Positions 16,711-23,503 of a stretch of DNA of 23,503 bases are shown piece after piece (position 1 is the stretch's first letter; every line of letters starts with the position of its first letter). This DNA is from JAXGPP01 sp964436865 (lineage in GTDB: Bacteria > Planctomycetota > Planctomycetia > Pirellulales > Thermoguttaceae), in contig CAYTFK010000075.1 in NCBI GenBank assembly GCA_964436865.1, positions 1 through 23,503 on the forward strand, read 5' to 3'. A model generated the notes under the pieces. That model was not told where the DNA came from and ran no database searches. It saw nothing but the letters and a program-made list of their open reading frames with translations. A program made the position numbers and the translations under genes.

Positions 16711-18132
16711 TCCCAGCCGCAGGCATGCCAGCCGGTCGTCGCCGCGTATGTAGAGCAGACCGTGTGCGAGAATCGGCGCGGCCCAGGCGGGCGGGCGAAT
16801 GAGCGCCGCGCCGCCGGACGTTTCGCGGATCACGGCGCGGGCGACCTCTTCATAGCGTTCTGGGGTTGCCTTGACGAGTCGCAGGATGCCGTCCTCGCCA
16901 AGGCAGACGAAATGGCCGTCGACATAGAGCAGCGAGGTCCGGGTGAGCCCCGGCTTGCCCCACATTACCTTGCCGGTCTTCCACTCGATGCAGCGCAACT
17001 CCGCTTCACTGCCGTGCCGGCCGCTCGAGCCGTAGAGGTACCCCTCGTGATGGATGGGGGTATTCCAGTGAGCCTTCATCGACTGGTTGCGGCCGGGCCG
17101 ATCCTGCCAGACGACCTCGCAGCCGCCGGGCCGCACCTTCAACAGCGCGCTGCCGGGCCCGTAGCATTCGGAGATGAACACTTCATCGCCGGCCACCACG
17201 GGAGTGCTGGCGTTCACGCTGTCGTGAAGTCTGGCCCGCCAGGGAAAGTGGAAGTCGACCTCCCCCGCCGCGGGGTCGAAGCCGACCAGCCCGCCCCGGG
17301 CAAGCACGAAGCACCATCGACGGCCGCCGATCGTGGCCAGTTGCGGCGTCGAGTAGCTGGCCAATTCGTCAGTGATCGCATACTTCACCTTGCCGGTGCG
17401 CTTGTCGAAGGCGACAATCCCCGTGCCGTTGCCCGCGACTCGATCCATGCTGAAGCGTCCCGCTTCCTTCGATTCGGGCGGGCTGCCGCCGACGAGGACG
17501 ATGAGCAGATCGCCTTCGACGACCGGCGAACTGCCGACGCCGAAGAAGTTCTGCACCACGCCGAATTCTTTCGTCGTATCGACCTTCCAGACGACGCTGC
17601 CGTCACTCTCGCGGAGTCCGTGGAGTATTCCCTCCGCGCCGAAAATGTATACCATGCCGTCGCTAATGACAGGTGAGGCGCGGGGGCCGTTATTGTAGCC
17701 GAGCAGGTCTTCGTATTCGGTCGGATACTCGAACTCCCAGATCAACTTGCCGGTCTCGGCACCGAGGCAGAGGAGGTGCCCGCGGCGCCCGTTGCCGTCG
17801 AACTGGTAGAACCGACCGTTGGCGACCGAGCCGATGCCGTAGCTCTGGTCCAGTTTGCGGTGCCAGACCAGCGGCGGGCCGTTTTCATCCCAGGCGGTGA
17901 TGATTCCCGTTTCCTTCGACTTGCTGTCGCCGTCCGGGCCGAGGAAACCGGGCCAATCGTCGCCCGGTGTCGGCGGTGATGGCGGGCCAACCGGGAGGAC
18001 GTTCGCCGACTCGCCCGTGGCCGGCGGCTCAGCGGCCGGATCCGCCGGCGCGCAGGCAACGACCGAGAGCAGGACCACAGGAACCATCCCGCAACCGACC
18101 TGTTGACCGAAACGACGCGTTTGCAAGGGCAA
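16678..18132 (-). CDS. PQQ-type beta-propeller lipoprotein
   Basis: A 484-residue protein with the repeating blades of PQQ-like propellers: DWPGFLGPDGDSKSKETG, LLCLGAETGKLIWEF, IVAFDKRTGKVKYAI, LRCIEWKTGKVMWG and LYIRGDDRLACLRLG. DWPGFLGPDG is the usual opening of this exported family in planctomycetes. A hydrophobic stretch ends in VVAC, a plausible lipobox, so the protein is probably a periplasmic lipoprotein. No methanol-dehydrogenase-type catalytic site is evident, so a binding or scaffold role is more likely. The frame opens at a TTG (18132) directly after a stop. An ATG at 18087 would leave the lipobox but remove the basic residues, so the start is uncertain. The last residues (KHQGSNPNDQ) are encoded by interspersed repeat sequence. 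Confidence 0.82.
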   Translation of the reverse strand: MPLQTRRFGQQVGCGMVPVVLLSVVACAPADPAAEPPATGESANVLPVGPPSPPTPGDDWPGFLGPDGDSKSKETGIITAWDENGPPLVWHRKLDQSYGIGSVANGRFYQFDGNGRRGHLLCLGAETGKLIWEFEYPTEYEDLLGYNNGPRASPVISDGMVYIFGAEGILHGLRESDGSVVWKVDTTKEFGVVQNFFGVGSSPVVEGDLLIVLVGGSPPESKEAGRFSMDRVAGNGTGIVAFDKRTGKVKYAITDELASYSTPQLATIGGRRWCFVLARGGLVGFDPAAGEVDFHFPWRARLHDSVNASTPVVAGDEVFISECYGPGSALLKVRPGGCEVVWQDRPGRNQSMKAHWNTPIHHEGYLYGSSGRHGSEAELRCIEWKTGKVMWGKPGLTRTSLLYVDGHFVCLGEDGILRLVKATPERYEEVARAVIRETSGGAALIRPPAWAAPILAHGLLYIRGDDRLACLRLGKHQGSNPNDQ

Positions 18133-18378
18133 ATCTCAACGATGGGGGGAACAGGCACTCCGGTCGCGATATCCTGACGCGGAGCTGCGCCGGCCGCCTT
18201 CTTCGCAGCGAAATCGTTGCACCGTGAACGACAGAGGGCTTCTTGTTCAACTGATTGTTCGGCGGCTGGTCGCATCGGTCAATAGAGCGGCCTGTTTTGC
18301 CTCCGGACCGCGCTTGCACCCGACGGAGCCAGGGCAGATAATGGGCACCAATTCTCCTCCTGCTCACGAGGTCTTGCC

Positions 18379-20733
18379 ATGCTGCGTCGGGTCGTGCTGC
18401 TGGCTATCTGGTGTGGAACGATTCTTCCCGCAATGGCGGCCGATTCGCCGTCGCCATTACCCGGCACCGCACCGCTGGACTGGACCGACGACATCTCGGT
18501 GCGGATCGTCGACGAGGCTCACCAGTTCCTCGATCGCAAGCTGCAGGAATCGGTCGCTTCGCGCGGCGAGCACTGGAATCGCGATGTTTCTTCTCGGGAA
18601 GCCTACGCGGCCTCGGTCGAGCCCAACCGGGACCGGTTGCGCGAGATCGTAGGCGCGGTCGACGAACGCCTGCCGGCAACGATGGAGCGGTTTGGAGACG
18701 ACAAGAACCCTGCCCTCGTGGCCGAAGCCAGTCGCTTCAGGGTCTACCAGGTCCGTTGGCCGGTGCTCGAGCACGTGTGGGGTGAAGGCCTGCTGCTGGA
18801 ACCCGTCGACGGAGCGGCGGCATCAGCGGTGGCGATTCCCGATGCCGACCAGACGCCGGAACAACTCGCCGGGCTGGCAGCCGGAACGGCGTCGCCCTCG
18901 CAGACGGCTCGGCGGTTGGCCGAACTCGGCTTCCGCGTCGTTGTGCCGGTGCTGGTGGATCGCTCGTGCACGTTTTCGGGTAATCCGAAAATCGCGATGA
19001 CCAACCAGCCCCACCGTGAATGGATTTATCGTCAGGCGTACGAGATGGGGCGGCACGTGATCGGCTACGAGATCGCGAAGATCTTCTCGGCCGTCGATTG
19101 GCTGAAGCAGGCATCGCCACAGAACAAGGTTGCCGTATTCGGCTACGGTGAAGGGGGGCTGGTGGCCTTGTACTCGGCCGCTCTCGACACGCGGATCGAC
19201 GCCTGCCTGACAAGCGGCTATTTCGACTCTCACCTGCGACTGTGGGAGGAGCCGATCTACCGCAACGTCTGGAGCCTGCTCCGCGAGTTCGGCGACGCCG
19301 AGATCGCCTCGCTCGTCGCGCCCCGCGCGCTGGTGGTCGAATATAGCGAAGTCCCGGCGGTCGATGGTCCGCCGGCGGTCGAACCAGGCCGCCGGGGCGG
19401 GGCAGCCCCCGGCCGGCTTGTGACGCCGGAGTTCGCCGCGGTGCAAGCGGAGTTCGATCGCGCGAAAGGTCTCGCGGAACCGTTTGGCGAGTTTCAACTT
19501 GTCGCCGGCGACAACGGCAAACCGCTCGGGCCAGGGTCGGAGGAGGCGATCGGTGCCCTTTGTCGCTCGGTTGGCTTGGAGGTCTCGTTGGCGGCAGATG
19601 CAGGCTCGGAAACGGTCGGCGATCGCCGGGCTGCTTTCGACCCGGTGGCCCGCCAGGGGCGCCAGGTGGCTGGCCTGACTACGCACGTGCAACACGCGAT
19701 GCGGATCTCGGATGCCACGCGCGATCAGTTCTTCCTCAATCGCATGAAGCTCGATTCGGCGGAAGGATTTGCACAACAAGCAAACGAGTACCGGAAGACT
19801 CTCTGGCGCGACGTGATCGGCGCGATCGACGACCCGCTGGTGGATCCGCAGCCGCGCTCGCGCAAGATCTACGACGAGCCCAACTGGACCGGCTACGAAG
19901 TCGTGCTGGAGGTGTTACCGGGTTTGCATGCCTGGGGAATCCTCTGCCTGCCTAAGGACATTCAGCGCGGCGAACAACGGCCGGTGGTCGTCTGCCAGCA
20001 CGGGCTGGAGGGAGTCCCAAGCGATACCATCGTACGTGAAGGGCGGCCGTTCGCTCCCTACCAGGCCTTTACCGCGCAACTGGCGGAACGCGGTTTCATC
20101 ACCTTTGCCCCCTACAACCTGTACCGCGGCCAGGATCGCTTCCGGCTGCTGCAACGGAAGGCGAATCCGCTCAAGATGTCGCTCTTCTCGATCATCACGC
20201 GCCAGCACGAGCAGATCATCAACTGGCTCAAGACGCTCCCGGCGGTCGACGGGACGCGGATCGGCTTCTACGGCTTGAGCTATGGGGGAAAGACCGCCAT
20301 GCGGGTTCCGGCGGTGCTCGAGGAATATTGCCTCTCGATCTGTTCCGGCGATTTCAACGATTGGATCCGGAAGAACGTCACCGTCGACGCCGGATTGAGC
20401 TACATGTTCACCGGCGAGTGGGAGATGCCCGAGTTCAACCTCGGGCGGACGTTCAACTACGCCGAGATGTCGTATCTCATCTTCCCGCGGCCGTTCATGG
20501 TCGAGCGCGGGCACCACGACGGCGTCTCGGTCGATTCCTGGGTGGCCTACGAGTTTGCCAAGACCCGCTACCTGTACGCCAATCTTGGAAAAGGCGATCT
20601 GACGGATATCGAATTCTTCAATGGCCCCCATGCGATCCACGGCGAGGGAAGCTTCGATTTCCTCCATCAGCACCTCTGCTGGCCCGTCCCCCAGCCGACG
20701 ATGACTGCTGGTCCGCCCCCCAGCCGCCGATAA
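18379..20733 (+). CDS. Exported tandem alpha/beta hydrolase, first domain lacking its nucleophile
   Basis: A 784-residue protein with a signal peptide ending PAMA-AD and two alpha/beta hydrolase domains. In the second (about 505-770) the nucleophile elbow is GLSYGG (Ser634), with GPHAIHGEG (His751 or His754) as the likely catalytic histidine and an acid probably in the ERGHHDGVSVD segment. The fold resembles dienelactone hydrolase and acetyl xylan esterase relatives. In the first domain (about 120-400) the elbow reads GYGEGG (Gly257 where serine is expected), so this copy should be inactive as a serine hydrolase. Esterase activity on a carbohydrate ester is a reasonable guess; the substrate is unknown. 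GAGG upstream supports the ATG. It is divergent from the propeller lipoprotein. Confidence 0.83.
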   Translation: MLRRVVLLAIWCGTILPAMAADSPSPLPGTAPLDWTDDISVRIVDEAHQFLDRKLQESVASRGEHWNRDVSSREAYAASVEPNRDRLREIVGAVDERLPATMERFGDDKNPALVAEASRFRVYQVRWPVLEHVWGEGLLLEPVDGAAASAVAIPDADQTPEQLAGLAAGTASPSQTARRLAELGFRVVVPVLVDRSCTFSGNPKIAMTNQPHREWIYRQAYEMGRHVIGYEIAKIFSAVDWLKQASPQNKVAVFGYGEGGLVALYSAALDTRIDACLTSGYFDSHLRLWEEPIYRNVWSLLREFGDAEIASLVAPRALVVEYSEVPAVDGPPAVEPGRRGGAAPGRLVTPEFAAVQAEFDRAKGLAEPFGEFQLVAGDNGKPLGPGSEEAIGALCRSVGLEVSLAADAGSETVGDRRAAFDPVARQGRQVAGLTTHVQHAMRISDATRDQFFLNRMKLDSAEGFAQQANEYRKTLWRDVIGAIDDPLVDPQPRSRKIYDEPNWTGYEVVLEVLPGLHAWGILCLPKDIQRGEQRPVVVCQHGLEGVPSDTIVREGRPFAPYQAFTAQLAERGFITFAPYNLYRGQDRFRLLQRKANPLKMSLFSIITRQHEQIINWLKTLPAVDGTRIGFYGLSYGGKTAMRVPAVLEEYCLSICSGDFNDWIRKNVTVDAGLSYMFTGEWEMPEFNLGRTFNYAEMSYLIFPRPFMVERGHHDGVSVDSWVAYEFAKTRYLYANLGKGDLTDIEFFNGPHAIHGEGSFDFLHQHLCWPVPQPTMTAGPPPSRR

Positions 20734-20771
20734 TGCGCCGGCAACCGGTTCGTCAGGCCCCCTGGATCGGC

Positions 20772-20793
20772 GGCCCGCGTTCGGAGGCGGGCC
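20772..20793 (+). terminator. Candidate terminator hairpin after the hydrolase gene
   Basis: A seven-pair all-GC stem with an eight-base loop begins 39 bases after the hydrolase stop. No T tract follows, so intrinsic termination is uncertain. Confidence 0.3.
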
Positions 20794-21034
20794 TTGCACC
20801 CGGTGGCTGTACCCGCGGTGGTCACCGCCCGTCTCTTCGGCACCAGGGACCCTGGGGAATTTGCCGAATCGGGCAATACTGCGGCTAAAAGGGGTTTCAA
20901 CGGCGAACCGTTGCGGGGCGAAGATCGTCCTCATCTAATGTCACTCACTTGTTGCCGGTTCCGAGCTTGAACAGGCACGTCCATCGAGCGCAAGCGGACC
21001 GCTTTTTGCATCATGCCGGCAGAACATCTGATCG

Positions 21035-21043
21035 TGGTAGAAT
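21035..21043 (+). promoter_or_regulatory. Possible extended -10 promoter of the nitrogenase-like gene
   Basis: TGGTAGAAT matches the extended -10 pattern (TGn followed by TAGAAT, five of six to the consensus). No good -35 sits 17 bases upstream. It lies 76 bases before the preferred start at 21119. Confidence 0.3.
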
Positions 21044-21118
21044 ACAGCCTTCCGCTGCACATTCTTCGCGCGATCGATGCTTTCGCCTTGTGCAGCCGAA
21101 AGGATCAACGAGATCACG

Positions 21119-22399
21119 ATGATCACTCCCGTTGAAGACTTGTTCATCTCGGGTACCACTCCGTGCAAGCGATGCCTTCATCTGGGCGCTTGCCTGGCTT
21201 TTCACGGGGTTGAAAACGTCGTGCCCGTTATTGACGATCGAGCCTCCGGCACCAGGGCGGCAAATGCCGATCGCGATGCGGTTCCGCTCCGGTTTGAGTG
21301 GGCGGCCGCCAAATCGGGCCCCGAGGTGCTCGTGGCAACGGCGGTTGAGAGGTCTACGCCGCCGAACCGAATCGTGTCCCGGTTGGGCCGCTCAGAACCG
21401 GTCCGTTGTGATCCGGCCTGCCTCGCTGAACTGGCCGACGAAGACTGCGGTTTCAGCGAAAGCGAAAACCGGCGTATCACGCCCGGCGGCAGTCGTTACC
21501 TGCCGGCCTGTGGCGAGGGCTTTCACACCGCTGTCCGCAGCGTGGTCGAGGCGTTCGCCGCCGGCGGCGAACGAGAGGATCACGTGAACGTTCTGCCGGG
21601 CCTGGTCTCGCCGGCCGATGTCTCGTTCCTCAAGCAGGTGTTTGCCGACTTCGGGCTGGCGGCGACCGTGCTTCCCGACGGATCGCAGACACTGGCCGAT
21701 CCCGATTGGCGTCGCGGCGGCGCCATGCTGCCCGGCGGAACTCCGCTGGCCGCCGTGCGCGGCATGGGTCGCGCCCGGGCGACGATCGATCTGGGCGCGC
21801 CGCGCGCTCCCGAATCGTCGCCCGCCGAGTGGCTCGAATCGCGGTTCGGCGTGCCGCGCCGGCCAGCGGTTCTGCCGATCGGCGCGACGCTGAGCGACGC
21901 CTTTTTTGAACTGCTGGAAAAGCTCGCCGGGCGACCCGCGCCCGGCCAATACTGGCGCGAACGCGATCGCCTGCTCGACTTCATCGTGGCCGGCTACGAC
22001 CGCCTGCTCGACAAGCGCGTGATTCTTTACGGCGAGCAGGATCTCGTTGTCGGACTGGCCGGCTTGCTGGTCGACGCCGGGATGCTGCCGGTGCTCGTGG
22101 CTTCGGCCGACCGCACGGGCCGGCTCCGCGAGAGCCTCACGGCGATCGAGCCGGAATGGGCCGGCCAGGCAATGGTGCTGGAAGGGGTCGATATTGCCGA
22201 CCTGGAATATCACGCTCTGCGGCTGAAGCCCGATCTGCTCGTGGCCAACGGCCGCGGTTCGGGGCTCGCCAGCCGGCTGGGCGTGCCGCTGGTGCGTGCC
22301 GGCTTTCCGCTCTACGACCACCCCGGCGGCCCGCGCATCCTGCACCTCGGCTACGCCGGCGCGCTGGGAATACTGGAGCGGATCGCCAAGGCCCGGTAA
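21119..22399 (+). CDS. Divergent NifN/NifK-like nitrogenase-superfamily protein
   Basis: A 426-residue protein of the nitrogenase component 1 / cofactor-scaffold superfamily, closest by eye to NifN. The second half matches well: NVLPGLVSPADVSFLKQ, LPGGTPLAAVRGMG, RERDRLLDFI, KRVILYGEQDLVVGL, KPDLLVANGRG, VPLVRAGFPLYDH and LGYAGALGILERI, all with the usual spacing. The first half keeps PCKRCLHLGACLAFHGVE (Cys16, Cys19, Cys25) and PACLAELADED (Cys101, in the place of the TTCxAE cysteine). Where relatives have HGSQGC and a Tyr/Arg-rich stretch it reads IDDRASGTRAAN, with no cysteine. NifN normally helps assemble the iron-molybdenum cofactor with NifE; no partner, nifH or nifB is in the window, and the lost segment argues against ordinary NifN function. 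Neighbouring frames do not restore the motif. The ATG at 21119 is preferred over 21077, which has no ribosome site. Confidence 0.75.
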   Translation: MITPVEDLFISGTTPCKRCLHLGACLAFHGVENVVPVIDDRASGTRAANADRDAVPLRFEWAAAKSGPEVLVATAVERSTPPNRIVSRLGRSEPVRCDPACLAELADEDCGFSESENRRITPGGSRYLPACGEGFHTAVRSVVEAFAAGGEREDHVNVLPGLVSPADVSFLKQVFADFGLAATVLPDGSQTLADPDWRRGGAMLPGGTPLAAVRGMGRARATIDLGAPRAPESSPAEWLESRFGVPRRPAVLPIGATLSDAFFELLEKLAGRPAPGQYWRERDRLLDFIVAGYDRLLDKRVILYGEQDLVVGLAGLLVDAGMLPVLVASADRTGRLRESLTAIEPEWAGQAMVLEGVDIADLEYHALRLKPDLLVANGRGSGLASRLGVPLVRAGFPLYDHPGGPRILHLGYAGALGILERIAKAR

Positions 22400-22414
22400 G
22401 TCGCGCCCGCCCCC

Positions 22415-23503
22415 TCAGCTCGCCTCGCCGAATTCGGCGGCGAAGGCTTCGGCGAGTTTGCGGCCCCAGTCGTCCAGCGGCTTGAGACGCCCGGTGAAGA
22501 ACCGCAGCACGGGGGGCTCTTCGTAGAACTTCAGCCCCTTCACCAGGTGGCGGTGCTCCTGCAGCCAGGCGAGGCGGTCGACGACGTAGTCCATGTGCGA
22601 CCGGGTGTAGACGCGCCGCGGCACGGCCATCCGGCACAGTTCCAGGTCCGAGGGAACGTCGTTCCCCTTCTCATCGCGGTCCATCGAGATCGTGCCGCGC
22701 TCCATGCTCCGCACACCCGACACGAGGTACAGGGCGGCGGCCAGGGCTCCGGCCGGATACTCGGTCTGCGGGATGTGGGGCACCAGCTTCATCGCGTCGA
22801 CGTGCCCGGCGAGTCCGCCCGGCGGGGTAACCGCCGGCAGGCCGCGTTTCACCATCTCGTTGACGAAATACTCGATCAAGTCGGCGGAGCTCGAGGCGAC
22901 CTCGAAATCAACCATCTCTCGCAGGCCTACCGCCATGGCCTCGATTTCCTTGGAGGACATGCCGCCATAGGTGATGAAACCCTCGTAGACCGGCAACCAC
23001 GCCTTGAGCTGATCGAAGTATTCCTTCTTATTGGTAGCGATCAGGCCGCCGCGGACGCAAGTGCTTTTACGTCCCGAGAGATACATCAGGTCGCAATAGC
23101 TCATCATCTCGCGAACGATGTCGGCGATGGAAACCTTCTCGTAGCCCTTCTCGCGCTGGTTGATGAAGTAGGCGTTCTCCGAGATCAAACTGCAGTCGAT
23201 TACCACCGGGATGCCGTGCTGCGCGGCGATCTTATGGACCTCGCGGAGGTTAGCCATCGAGAACGGTTGGCCGCCGATCAGGTTCGTGGTGGCCTCCATG
23301 CGGACAAACGAGACGTTCTTCGCCCCATACTGGCGGATGACATCCTTGAACTTGTCGATGTCCAGGTTGCCCTTGAAGGGATTGGTGCTGGTCGTCTCCA
23401 GCGCGTCGTCGCGGTAGATCTCGAGTACCTTCCCGCCAGCCATCTCGAAATGGGCCTTGGTGGTGGTGAAGTGGTAGTTCATCGGCACCACGTGGCCCGC
23501 CTT
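22415..23503 (-). CDS. Tyrosine phenol-lyase/tryptophanase family PLP lyase, 5' end off the window
   Basis: 362 codons are visible; about 110 N-terminal residues lie beyond the edge. The protein matches beta-eliminating lyases that split tyrosine or tryptophan to phenol or indole, pyruvate and ammonia, using pyridoxal phosphate. The PLP lysine is in LSGRKST (codon 23066-23068) and the PLP-pairing Asp in VVIDCS (23195-23197). Three positions that separate the two enzymes read as tyrosine phenol-lyase: Thr in FTTT (tryptophanase has Asp), Arg in SMERG (tryptophanase has Ile), and Phe in LRFFTG (tryptophanase has His). However, the Arg of the conserved DxxR motif is Leu here (codon 23186-23188), so activity may be changed. 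It converges with the nitrogenase-like gene, only 15 bases apart. It is often labelled tryptophanase by automatic annotation. Confidence 0.85.
   Translation of the reverse strand, partial: KAGHVVPMNYHFTTTKAHFEMAGGKVLEIYRDDALETTSTNPFKGNLDIDKFKDVIRQYGAKNVSFVRMEATTNLIGGQPFSMANLREVHKIAAQHGIPVVIDCSLISENAYFINQREKGYEKVSIADIVREMMSYCDLMYLSGRKSTCVRGGLIATNKKEYFDQLKAWLPVYEGFITYGGMSSKEIEAMAVGLREMVDFEVASSSADLIEYFVNEMVKRGLPAVTPPGGLAGHVDAMKLVPHIPQTEYPAGALAAALYLVSGVRSMERGTISMDRDEKGNDVPSDLELCRMAVPRRVYTRSHMDYVVDRLAWLQEHRHLVKGLKFYEEPPVLRFFTGRLKPLDDWGRKLAEAFAAEFGEAS

Larger units (their letters stand above)
20734..21118. other. Intergenic region with several short hairpins
   Basis: 385 bases with no convincing gene. 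It contains the stems GGCCCGC/GCGGGCC (20772-20793), CCAGGG-A-CCCTGG (20843-20855) and TTGCC/GGCAA (20861-20876). The last two are not followed by T runs. A promoter-like sequence lies near the right end. Confidence 0.45.

Noticed and set aside
18133..18378. Promoter or RNA element between the divergent propeller and hydrolase genes
   Set aside because: No -10/-35 pair or stable structure stood out in these 246 bases.
21200..21420. Frameshift in the nitrogenase-like gene hiding an intact HGSQGC segment
   Set aside because: I read the other two forward frames here; neither encodes HGSQGC or the following Tyr/Arg-rich motif, and one hits a stop.
22415..23503. Calling the PLP lyase tnaA
   Set aside because: Three specificity positions match tyrosine phenol-lyase rather than tryptophanase, and the lost Arg makes either gene symbol unsafe.

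Overview
The window reads as a high-GC planctomycete chromosome fragment (Pirellulales-like is my guess). Four things point there: a large calcium-binding-repeat protein with an N-terminal LEPR-XLL-type motif, a Ser/Thr kinase fused to WD40 repeats and paired with an ECF sigma factor, an SHD1-domain propeller protein, and many secreted enzymes of unclear substrate. It is a scaffold rather than finished sequence, because exactly 100 Ns lie at 8339-8438. I saw no tRNA, rRNA, CRISPR array, transposase or phage gene.

Layout. Positions 1-4874 hold four exported proteins, probably of carbohydrate or small-molecule metabolism: a cut-off glycosidase-like protein, an N,N-dimethylformamidase-beta-like protein, an alpha/alpha-barrel-like protein, and a Tat-exported sugar-isomerase-like TIM barrel. 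Positions 5279-8113 encode a 944-residue RTX-type surface or secreted protein built from three repeats of about 210 residues. The assembly gap follows. Positions 8531-15540 hold a signalling block: an ECF sigma factor whose stop overlaps the start of a 1447-residue membrane kinase/WD40/TPR protein, then a secreted SHD1/propeller protein. A class I DAHP synthase follows with a complete active site. It converges on a PQQ-type propeller lipoprotein, and a copy of an interspersed repeat lies at that junction and runs into the end of the lipoprotein gene. A divergent gene encodes a double alpha/beta hydrolase whose first domain has lost its nucleophile.

The right end is the most unusual part. At 21119-22399 lies an orphan member of the NifN/NifK nitrogenase superfamily. 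It keeps the C-terminal fold and two of the three metal-cluster cysteine positions but has lost the HGSQGC segment. It converges with a truncated PLP-dependent beta-eliminating lyase. The lyase carries the tyrosine phenol-lyase specificity residues rather than those of tryptophanase, yet lacks an arginine conserved in both. No other nitrogenase gene is visible.

Overall this is a chromosomal accessory/housekeeping mix with two likely functional units: the sigma/kinase (plus SHD1) module, and the left-hand group of exported metabolic proteins.
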